Below, one piece after another: positions 48,701 through 58,323 of a DNA stretch of 64,000 nucleotides. Where the stretch lies: NCBI GenBank assembly GCA_020536535.1, contig JAHLWZ010000844.1:1-64000 (forward strand), given 5' to 3'. The notes beneath the pieces are model-generated. The model searched no databases and had not been told where the DNA came from. It saw only the letters and a program-made list of their open reading frames with translations. Positions within the stretch are counted from its first letter, which is position 1; every line of letters starts with the position of its first letter. The DNA is from Pelomyxa schiedti (Eukaryota > Evosea > Pelobiontida > Pelomyxidae). The translations under genes were made by a program, and so were the position numbers.

Positions 48701-51276
48701 GAGAGTTGATGCAATCTTTTTGGTTGGAATTCGCAACTGGAACCCACTGAGTGACCACATAGAAACGTGAGGAGGTGTGCGAAAGGGTGTGATGAAGTCA
48801 ATGTGATGCTGACAGTTTTGAGCTGTGAATTTCCCACTTTGAAACATGTTTGAACTGTCCCCTATTTTTTGGAAGACATTCCAGACAAGCTCCAATGCCA
48901 CAACTGTGCAAGGTGGTGACGCTGGAGAAAGGGGAAGAAGTTGCTTGCTGAGCTCCACCCTTTCACTCAGTGAGTTGGTTGTTGCCGTGGATTCGTCTTC
49001 TCCCTCCATTGAGCCTGACATAAACATCGATGTTCCTCCAGAGTAACTGTACAATGTCAACAACAAAATGTAAGAGGTGAACGAGAGAGGGGGATATAGA
49101 TTGTTTTTACGCACCTGGAAAGGGCATCTATCAACTTGATGTTCCCACTGGCCTTGGCCTTTGTAATGGGCGACTCCCCATTGTTGTTCTCAATGCCTTT
49201 TTGTTTGGAAACAGTTGTCAAATTGCCAAAAGGGAGAAAAAAAAAGGAGGCACACTAGGATTTGCCTCTGCAAAGATGAGAGAAGAAATGAAGTCCAAAT
49301 GCAGGTTTGGAGCTGTGCATGCGATCATCAATGCCGTGTCTCCTGAGTCCGTTTGTGCATTCACATCAATTTTGGAGCACAACAGTGTGCGGAGAAGCTG
49401 TTAACAATTGTTGAGGTTGCTGGATAAAGTCTTCTTCAACTTACAGATGTTGAAAGGGAATCAGATTTGAAAGATTTTGCAAGAAAATGCAGTGCAGTTT
49501 GCTTTCTTCTTGTTTGGGGTAAAAGTTTGGCCCCCATTTTGATGAGTGCCTCTGCCACAGCGAAATGCCCTTCTGAGATTGCTGCCCTTTTTGTAATTAC
49601 TTCTTTGAATGAGGGAAAAAAAAGATACTACAGCAATGGTGTCATGTCTTGGTTGTCCTGCAATATAAAGATTGTATGTATGATTTTAGACTCTTTTTGT
49701 GGGAAGAGGTATGTGCCTTGAGTTCCAGGCAAGGTCCCTTCTTCAGCAACTCAGAGACAAGGTCAGAGTTCCCCGAATATGAAGCAACATGCAAAAGAGT
49801 TTTTCCGTCGTCTGCTCTTGCATTTATGGTTCCCTCCTGATTGACACATGAGGGACAAAATGAAAAAAAAAAAGGAAGGTTCGAGAGAGGGAGGAAACGA
49901 AAAAAAAAAGGATGGGGTGGTTGGAATTGGATGACTGGGGATGGAGATGACACCTTGATGCTGGCCTCAACCTTTTCCACCAACTGCTTGTTCAACCCTC
50001 GTGGTGATGCTTGTATGATCCGGATGGCATCTTTCAGTGCTGGTGCCGTGACAGGAGTGGCAAATGCAATCCAACACATCTCAGAATTCCCTTCGACCGC
50101 AGCTGTGAACCCTGGTTTTGAAATTGAGAGTGAGATTGGAGTGAAAGTGATGGTGAGAATGGTGAGAATGGTGAGAGTGAGTGAGTGGGTGGGTGACGAT
50201 GGACTCAAAGCCAACCAACCTGTTGAGGATGCGAGAATTTTTGAGGTGGGAACAGCACTGAACGGTGCTTCGTTTGAATACCCAAAGAGCCATGCAAGCA
50301 CTTTTGGTGTGCTTGGAAACGGTTGTGTGAATGTCACTGACAACACTCCCCCTGATGATGTGTGTGCTCGTTGTTGACCACTGTGAAGCATTCCCGACAG
50401 CGCAGGAAAGCAGCCAAAAAGTTCTTCCACAGTTGCAATGCCAATCTTTACAGTTGAACTACATCCATGATGAATGTTAGGTACCAGCCAAGAAGGCCAG
50501 GCAAACAAAAAAGGGAAAAGCCAAAAGGTTACAACTACACACTCCAAAAATAGCTGCTGCCTGGATGCTGTTGAGCCTACACTTGCAATTGACGTCACTT
50601 CAGTTGGAGACAACGTGGCCGGCGGCCTGGAATTAAGATTTGAAACGGCCGGCACGTGCACCTTCGGGTGCGAGCATGCCAAGTCCGGCGACTGCGGCGG
50701 CGTCGACGCGCAGTCGGCCGACGAGCTCGTCATGGTAGCCGCCGCAGATGCGCACGACGACGACGACGAAGACGACGAAGACGAGGAGCCCGCCCACAAC
50801 GACGAACCATTTTCCGCGCCGATTTGGTTTTGCTGCTGCTGCTGCTGCTGCTGTCGAGGTTCGGGCTGTGACTGGTATGAGGTGCTGGGGCTGCTTCTGG
50901 TGCAGGTTTTATCTGATAAGACTGAGGGCGGTGTTGGAGTGCCGGGTGTGGGCTGTGAGTCGTCAGAATCTCGCGACGTGGTGGCTGGTGTTTGCTTTTC
51001 CTTGTCTCTGTCTTTGTCGTGGTGCTTGTGCTTGTGCGACTGGTGTTTGGTGCCGGACGATTTGGCTTCGCCACCGCTGCTGCCTTTGTGCCTGTGTTTG
51101 CTCTTCTCGTGGCTGTTGGGTCGCTTTGTTCCACTTTCGGCCCGAACTCGGCCTTCCTCGTGTGGGGTGTGCGACTTGCTCACGGGCTCAGATTCACCCA
51201 TTGGGGGCGTTGGTGGTTTGATGTCGATGTTATCTGGTGGCGAAGGAGTCCACTCCACCGTGTTGGTGGCCGCCAT
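45787..51276 (-). CDS. Giant kinase C: H-lectin / ankyrin / H-lectin / MSP-like / TKL kinase
   Basis: ATG at 51276 (MAATNTVEWTPSPP). The GC-rich first exon encodes a disordered region with a His/Lys/Asp cluster (SHKHKHHDKDRDKEKQTP), an eight-Gln run, a poly-Ser run and an S/T/P tail. H-type lectin 1: about 50440-49960. Ankyrin repeats: about 49830-49130 (RADDGKTLLHVASYSGNSDL). H-type lectin 2: about 49000-48560 (HIDFITPFRTPPHVSMWSLS, FDVALEDSVPLGSSMSWIAA). MSP/ASH-like domain: 48250-47850. Kinase: 47530-45787 with VHRDLK, VSDFGTSRTVSSRGMTSASP, GTPI and ELIVDCWDHDPTRRP, ending VLDHLVKSCLL. The intron near 50540-50470 may be read through, as it is open. Parts of it are almost identical to copy B, introns included. 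Confidence 0.8.
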
Positions 51277-51429
51277 CACTGCTCGATCAAGACCAATCAG
51301 TGGTTACGTGAAGGTGTAAGCTTCGGTGATTTCCTTGGATCGAACCGATCCTGAGCTACGTAGAACGAAAATGACAGCGTTCCGGTCTGTTGATTATTTT
51401 ATTCCAGCCAGTTGCCAAAAAAAAAAGCT

Positions 51430-52639
51430 TCAAACAGATTTGGATTCTGGGGTGTGTGTGGGCGTGCGATGTCGACTGAAATACACAACAACAAAAATGA
51501 GGCACACAAGTCCACCAACTACTAGATTCACAACGAGGGTGCCTCGGAAAGCCGGTCTGTTCTTGTGGAGTGTGTGGCGTCTGTGCTCGTTGATGTGCTG
51601 GTTTGTGAACGGCTGTCTACTGGGTTGCAAATCTTCATTGGTCTGGGCTGCTTGTTCTTGTTTGGTGTTGTTCGCGGGAGCATATCCTTGGGGGAATACT
51701 TCCGCTCTTGGTACATAATCGTCTGTTGGTGGGAATTCCATCTCAGTAAACGCGGTCATGCTATCAAACTCAACAAGTGCTGTGTCTTCGACTTCAATAA
51801 AACATGCGTTCTCAACAATTTCTTGACCACGAGTACGCTTCAGACACAAATTTCCCAATGCGAACTCAAGTTTGTGAAGGTCGTCGTATATGTTTATGGC
51901 TGGCATCTTGAACCAGTAGCCAAGACTCATGTGGAACACGTACTCTGTGAGGTATGAGACGAAAAAAGGGGAGTTAAAAAAAGGAAATGCAACCTGGATC
52001 GTATTGAATACCCGTTGTATTGGCAACAAACATCTGAAATTCGCGGACCACATCCAGCACAGGGTCGGGGAGAGACAATACAACTGCAACCACGCTTGAT
52101 CCAACAGCGAGGCCTTGTACAGATGGAACAACGTGTAATGGAGTCATTGACAGTCTACTAGAAATAGAGTGAAGCTTTTGCCGAAATTCAGCAGAGTTGG
52201 AAAAAGAGAGCCATTCTTGTTCTGTCATGCTCAACTCCCATTGGGTGTAGAGGGGGAAGATCTTGAATTTAAGATAAAGTGTTAAGTTTCAGCCAAAAAC
52301 TCTGAAGTATCTTCTTACAAGATGCACAAACCGTCATGTGATACGACGAAGGAGGTAATGGCGCAAGGAAGTACCTGCCGTACGTATGAGTTTTCGTTGC
52401 GCACTTTCAATGAATCAATCACGAATTAGAACCTACTTCAAACGAGAAGACACTATAGCGTCATACAAAGGAGCCCAGTCATCAGGATTTGACAGCATCG
52501 ACACAATCGTAACACCCAGAAGACGTTGGAATTTGCCGTTATCATCCAGTTTCCCACCCGGTAGCACGTACGCACCAGATCTTCCCATGCCCATGCACAC
52601 ACTCCACGCAGTAACAACCCAGATCCACCAGCACTTCAT
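51430..52639 (-). CDS. 2H phosphoesterase (DUF1868-like) with signal peptide and C-terminal anchor
   Basis: Four or so exons from ATG 52639. A signal sequence (MKCWWIWVVTAWSVCMGMG) precedes YVLPGGKLDDNGKFQRLLGV. The two catalytic histidine motifs of the 2H superfamily are present: SSYHMTVCAS and, after a splice, YVFHMSLGYWFK. Between them: LSFSNSAEFRQKLHSISSRL and a beta hairpin AVVLSLPDPVLDVVREFQMF. The core resembles DUF1868 proteins of the LigT/cyclic-phosphodiesterase clan. C-terminal to it lies a disordered, acidic-then-Gln/Asn linker and a hydrophobic helix (LVVNLVVGGLVCLIFVVVYF) with a short basic tail, so the enzyme domain should face the lumen or outside. Such enzymes hydrolyse 2',3'-cyclic phosphates or related RNA ends; the substrate is unknown. 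The start is 130 bp from the divergent neighbour. Confidence 0.75.
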
Positions 52640-52769
52640 CTGTTTGTGATTTTTGAAATGAAAAGGACTTCCGTGTTTCATCGTTTTTGATGAAATGACA
52701 ACGCAGCAGGGGATTAGTGTCACGCATATCGGAACAATGCTGTGAGATCATTATTACCTTTAATCCTGG

Positions 52770-53923
52770 ATGGCGCAGTCGGGTGCACCTACGCCGACAA
52801 CGTGGGCGGAGATCCAACAAGCGATAGACACTCTACGACAACAAAATGACCGGTAACAGACGTGCCACACTGTTGAATGAGTTTTTCATTTTAACCGAGC
52901 GCAGGTTGTCAGAAGCTCAGCAAACTAACTACAAACTTATATTACAAACTCACGAGAATTTGAAACGAGTTAGTACATTGTAAATTCCTTGTTGTATCAA
53001 TAAGTGAATGTTTTCAGGCATTGGAGATGCTTCAACTCTTACAAAGAGTGGTATGTGAGACTAAGACCAAAGATGTTGAACCCTCCACGAACGTACAAGT
53101 GACGCAGTCTTCTGTAACGCCCCCTTGCAGCACTGCTGTAACTAACGCGCCGGAACGTGCACACTCCACTAGTTCAATCAGCTCTACTCACACGACGTCA
53201 GGGAGTAGTTCCTTCTCTCCATCATGTGCGAAACTGCCCCAGCAACACTTCAGCCCTGCTCCTCGCTCCCCTATGTTTAATTTTTCACCACGGGGCATCC
53301 AAAACTCTTCTCTTCCCAGCCCAATTTCACCACAACAACAATTCCATGCACGCTTATCAAAACCTGTGAATACCCTCATATCACCACCTCCGGCAAAGAA
53401 GCTTGCACTAGGGTCAACTAGTTTACCACGGCCACTCTTTGCCTACACAAACAGAGAAAACGCTTTCTGCTCTCCTTCCTTGCATTCACGTGTCCTCCTT
53501 GCCAGTCAAAATGGGGATTTTTATAGTGATGAGCTTCAGAAACTGCTCTTCTCAATTAGGAGTCAGAAGGAATTCTTAGAGCTGAAGGTTTGCCCACTCG
53601 AATTGCCTCTCACTGAATTCCTTTCTAAGGTAGATTCCACCGAAATTTTACTTCCCCTTGCCACACAATGGCTCAGTGACTGCAACAGTCCCGAGAAAAT
53701 AAAATTCGCTACCGTCTTCCTACATGAAGTGGCAGCTAAGTACCCCAGTGTCTTCCAAAAGCCAGAAACCGCACACCTTACCTTAGCTGCCAGAGACCAC
53801 ATTGGTGCCCTCCTCCATGACCGTAACTCCCTGTGGGCTGAAGGCAGCATTCCTCTCACCACCGAAGAACTCTCTGAACTAGCCAATTTCCTGGACCAGT
53901 GCTGTCTGTCCCTCCAGCCCTGA
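52770..53923 (+). CDS. Coiled-coil protein with conserved-looking helical C-terminus
   Basis: Three exons: from ATG 52770 (MAQSGAPTPTTWAEIQQAID), then LSEAQQTNYKLILQTHENLK, then the long exon beginning near 53018 with ALEMLQLLQRVV. The joined N-terminal 65 residues form a probable coiled coil. The centre is Ser/Pro-rich (FSPRGIQNSSLPSPISPQQQ). The last 140 residues are helix-rich and ordered: FYSDELQKLLFSIRSQKEFL, LATQWLSDCNSPEKIKFATV, TTEELSELANFLDQCCLSL. It could be a chromatin or cytoskeletal adaptor, but I recognise no named family. It shares a bidirectional promoter with the 2H phosphoesterase. Confidence 0.65.
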
Positions 53924-53977
53924 AAAAAAAACAAACACAAAACCCATTCAATCGTCATCACCAAACTTTGCAACTTC

Positions 53978-55243
53978 ATGGCCTTGATACACTGCATAGG
54001 GGCGTTGGTGTTACTGCCCCTGGTCACCCTCGTAAGCCTTGTTACTGCACTATGGCGCGGCTGCACAGCGGCCACACGCCGATTGCTTGGGAGGAAGACG
54101 AGCGCGACGGCGACGACGCCCATTGTTGTGGCCATCACTGGCGCTTCGACTGGAATTGGTCATGGATTGGCTTTGCACTACGCTTCTCAGTGAGCTTTTG
54201 TTTTCTTCCAATTCACGTGGGTTTGGTGTTGGGTTTGGTTGGCATTGTGGAGTGGGTGGGTGGTTGTGTGTTACTATGACTGTGGAGAGTGGAATTTGAT
54301 GTTTTGGTAATAGTTGCATCAAGGAGTGCCGCGCGTAAAGTGACCCTTCTTTTGATTGCAAGAAACACTGAGAAACTCAAGGATATAGCCACTAGATGTG
54401 AGGAAATGGGCGCTGTTGTGTTTACTGCTGTGTGTCTCTAAACTACGTACACCATCGGGATTCAGGATTCTTCTTAGGCCTTGGATGTTGCTCGGCGGAA
54501 GGAACTACACAACTACCTGCAAGATTTTGATTCCCGGTTCCCAATAGATATTGTATTTGCCAACGCAGGCGTCAGTGCAGGTAACCTTCCCATTCCTCGA
54601 TCCCGAATTGCTGAAGCGGTAAAGCCCAGGTAACATCTACGGGTGTCCAAAATGATGAGGATGTGTGGCAGCGCATTTTCCATACCAATGTAAACGGAGT
54701 TCTAAATACTGTTATGCCCCTCATTGACCGCATGAAATGCCGTAAAAATGGCGCCGGTGGGCATATTGTGTTGATATCGAGCTTATCTGGATTTGCACTT
54801 GGAGGTGGTTCTTATGCCCCGTACTCAACTAGCAAAGCAGCCTTGACTTGCATCGGCAAGGGTCTACAGCTACAAATGCGTAACACTCCGGTTAAAGTGG
54901 TTGTTGTATGCCCTGGATTCGTTGTCAGTGCAATGACAGGCACTATACGTCGTGGTGGGGTTTACCAATAACAATAACAAATAGATGCAATACCAGAAAC
55001 TCCAATGCCGCAGAAGCTTACAACCAAAGAAGCAGTGAACCAAATTATTGCCGCAGTGGGTGATCCTCATTGTGCCACAAGGTATTAATACCTTTGGAAA
55101 ATCGCACCATTCATGGCCCCCTTACTAGATTGCACCTCTTTCCTTGGCCATTTGCGCTTCTCTCATTGTTTGGCCTTATTCCCTATGAGGAGTACTTCAC
55201 CCTCTACTCTTTGCTGAAAACCTTTCGTAAGAAGTTGGCTTGA
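53978..55243 (+). CDS. Membrane-anchored short-chain dehydrogenase/reductase
   Basis: An N-terminal hydrophobic helix (MALIHCIGALVLLPLVTLVS) precedes a classical SDR. The cofactor motif is ITGASTGIGHGLALHYA, the NAG motif is IVFANAGVSA, and the active site shows VLISSLSGFALGGGSYAPYS with Y-STSK and PVKVVVVCPGFV. VTLLLIARNTEKLKDIA after the glycine motif fits NADP- or NAD-dependent 11beta-HSD/DHRS7-like or 3-ketosphinganine reductase-like enzymes at the ER membrane. The C-terminus, IPYEEYFTLYSLLKTF, is hydrophobic. Several introns of about 50-120 bp. Near 55080 the frame shifts by one base (ATR-YSTOP versus VLIPLENRTIHG) with no convincing intron, which may be a lost G in a run of Gs or a real lesion. 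Confidence 0.85.
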
Positions 55244-55354
55244 AGTCTAAAACACAAAAAATGCCAGAAGAAAGTTTTTTTTCCCTCCCTATTTTCTAGT
55301 CTTCCATCCTGACAACAAATGTACAAATTGTGGGGTTTTTTGGCCTTGGGTGCC

Positions 55355-56267
55355 TCAGAGTTGTTGCTTCACATTCACATTGCCAAACATTGGTCCAAGA
55401 GAAGCCAGAGACATCATCTGGGACTGAGGGGGCTGTGATTGTGGAGGCGGTGGTGCAATTGTGGGAATCACCTCCGGAGCTTCTTCTTTATCACCCCCAG
55501 GGGATGCTGCATTGGGGCACTTGTGACCACGTTTCAGTTGCAAGCACTGTGTGTATGTGAACAAATTATCGGGAATCAGTTAATAAGGGATGTTGAACTA
55601 CCTTACTGCAGCGGTATAATCCTCTTGGCCGCTTTGCGGGGGGTCTCTCCACAGGTTGCTCAGGGGAGCCTGTGGGTCTCATGCGGGGTGAGCCTGTGGC
55701 TCCCAGTCTGGGCACATTCATCATGGTAACGGGTGGGGGTGGAGCCATTTGCATTGAGGAGTTCATAAGGCCCATGGAGGGCATCATCATGCCGGTTAGA
55801 CCCGGTGATTGCTGCAAAGTGGCCGGAGTGATGAACTGTTGCATGGGATAGCCGGGATACATAGGGTTCATTCCCATCATCATTGGGTTTGCTGCAGTTG
55901 CAGGAGGCGGGACTGCGGTTGTGGCCTGGGACATAGGCCGCAAGCGCTGTGGAGAAGGTATTGCAACAGGCATTGAAGTTGGCTGAGTAGCAAGAGTTGG
56001 GGTGGGATTCACAGTGGCGCCATACATAGGACCGCCGGTACCAACTCCTCCCATTTGCCTGGGATGGTGTGCCATGGGTGACATTGCCATGTGTTGTTGC
56101 TGTTGCTGTTGTTGCTGCTGATGGTACTTGGCCTGCTGATGTGCTTGTGCTTGTACCTGGGCGATGGCAGACGGAGTTGTAGATGTCAGTACAAATGGAG
56201 CTGTCATAGTAGTGGTTGCGGGAGGAGGTGGAGGAGTAGGAGAGTCAGAGTCGCTTGGGTCTTGCAG

Positions 56268-56298
<31 letters not shown>

Positions 56299-56926
56299 AT
56301 CTGCTGGGCTTGCAGCTGCATCTTTATGTGCTGTTGGTAGGCGGCTTGTTGTTGCTGGTACTGCATTTGCATGTACGCCTTGTCCGCAGGCATTGGCACT
56401 TGTTGGGCATGGGGCATCTGCCTTTGCTGTAATTGTTGCTGTTGTAATTGTTGCTGCTGAAGTTGCTGTTGGCGTTGCTGAGGTAGCATTGCCGTGGGCT
56501 GCACAGGCATCATGACTTGCTGTGGCTGCTGAATTGGTTGCCCCTGTGGCATCATCTGCCTCATTTGCATTGCTTGCTGCTGTTGTTGTTGCTGCTGCTG
56601 CTGTTGTTGTTGTTGGGCCTGGGCCTGGGCCTGGGCCTGGGCCTGGGCTTGGGCTTGGGCTTGGGCTTGGGCCTGGACCTGGCCTTGTTGCACTGTTTGC
56701 ATTTGTGACTGTGCTTGAACTTGTGCCGGCAGCATCTGTCTGGCCACCCCCTGTGGTTGAGCTAATTGCTGCTGTGGTGGTGCTTGTTGTATTATTGGCT
56801 GCTGTTGTTGTGGTGGAGGTTGTGGTTGTAACTGCTGTGGTTGGATGTGCTGAGGTTGAGCTGGTGGTTGTTGTTGTGGTGGTTGTGCAGTCTTTGGCGA
56901 CGGAACTTCTTGTTGCCGTGGTGGGA

Positions 56927-56964
<38 letters not shown>

Positions 56965-57862
56965 ATTTGCTGCTGCTGGGCCTGTGGTTGCTGAGGCTGG
57001 GCAGGAGAACGAGGGGGTTGGTCCTTGGGACTGGGAACGGGGTTGGGAGTGGCAGAAGGAGAATGGGAGGGAGCGATATTGGGATTGGGGGTGGAATTGG
57101 GAGCAGGGGCGGGGGCGGGGGCGGGGGCGGGGGGCTCCGCGGCGGCTACGGCGACGGGGATGGGCACTGGAACGGGTAACTCAAGTGGGTGGGGCTGAGA
57201 AAGCAGTTGGGGCTCACTTGACTCCTGTTCTCCGCCTTGGTCATCCGGCTCATGTTCCTGCTGGTTTTCATGGTTCTCATTCTCTTGCTTGTGTTCATCC
57301 CCATTTGCGGCTGTAGTGGCATTCACATTCGCATTTGAAGTTGCATTTGCATTTTCATTTGAATTTGCAGTTTCGTTTTCGTTTTCGCTTGCAGTTGCAT
57401 TAACGTTCGCATTCACGGGTCCCTCCTGTTCACGAGCTTCTCCTTGGTCTTGGTAGTTTTCTTGGCGTTGTTGGTTTTGCTGTTGTTGTTGCTGTTGTTG
57501 TTGTTGTTGTTGTTGTTGGTGTAATTGCTGTTGGATCAGATACTGTTGCATCTGATGTTGTCGTTGGAGTTGGGCCTGAGCCTGTTGCATCTGGTACTGT
57601 TGTTGTTGCTGTTGGCGCTGCAGTTGCATTTGCATTTGCATTTGCATTTGGTACTGGGGGTCTGCAACTTGCTCGCGGCCTTCGTCCTCCGACTCGTCGC
57701 CCTCGTCCTCCCCGCCGCTCTGCCCGCCCTCGGGGTCGCTGCCCCCACTTTCGTCGTCGTCATCCTCCTCGGTTGGGGGTGTGTTTGTGATATCAGGCTT
57801 TTGTTGCTGTTGCTGCTGCTGGTCAGCGTCGTAGCGCTGCCGTGTGTTGCTCGAAGTGGCCT
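55355..57862 (-). CDS. Polyglutamine-rich protein with C-terminal zinc knuckle
   Basis: Exon 55602-57862 is open throughout. It begins with an acidic, Ser/Gly-rich block (EEDDDDESGGSDPEGGQSGG), then MQ and Q repeats, an Asn/Glu block, Pro/Gln blocks, a QA repeat and further Q-rich sequence with Met. The last exon (55355-55546) follows a 55-bp intron. The junction builds RGLYRCSKCLQLKRGHKC, a CxxC...HxC knuckle of the kind found in amoebozoan nuclear proteins. KRPRG just before it may be a nuclear signal. Mediator or co-activator-like transcription roles are typical for such composition, but this is inference. The start codon lies in an upstream exon that I cannot place (AG acceptor at 57863). 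Confidence 0.7.
56614..56682. repeat. Hexanucleotide repeat GGGCCT/GGGCTT
   Basis: About eleven tandem 6-bp units, encoding (Gln-Ala)n on the minus strand within the polyglutamine gene. Flanking CTG/TTG runs encode pure Gln. Confidence 0.9.
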
Positions 57863-58323
57863 GTGGTGCAACATAGGTGGGTTAGTGGGCGGTTTTACGG
57901 CATGGGTGGGCAGGGGAAAAAAGAGGGGATGGGTGGGGTGGCAAAAAATGGTATTGGGAGCGAACAGATGCGAAAAAAGCAAGCGAAAGGCACGAAAAAA
58001 ACAAAATAAAATATGTAAAAAAAGGTGTCGGCACGTGCGGACCATTTTAAACAGTTTGGTTTTTTAAAATTTTTAATTTTTTGTTTTTGTTTTTTAATTC
58101 TCCGTTGGTAATTATGTGTTCCTGATTGGAGGAAAGACAGGGGCACCCAAGGCCCCATCGTCCAAGGCACCCCCGTACCACTCCCCTGAGGTGGCTTCCC
58201 CAGTCTCAAGCCATTCTCTACCACCAATTTTCGTTTTCTCCGATCTGCTGGTTGGAACGGCGAAAATCCTCCGCTGAACTTTCGTTGTTTTGGGCCCTTG
58301 TTTCTTGTTTTCTTCATTTGGAG
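57863..58323. other. Intergenic / 5' region between divergent genes
   Basis: A/T-rich in the middle (58040-58100). It holds the 5' exon and promoter of the polyglutamine gene and the promoter of the gene starting at 58324. Open frames here have no recognisable content. Confidence 0.4.

Noticed and set aside
50474-51319. 281-codon plus-strand frame over kinase C exon 1
   Set aside because: Antisense shadow of a GC-rich exon; poly-Cys and poly-Asp runs mirror the Gln and Ser codons of the real gene.
56522-57316. 264-codon Val/Ala-rich plus-strand frame
   Set aside because: Reverse reading of polyglutamine repeats; composition explained fully by the repeats.
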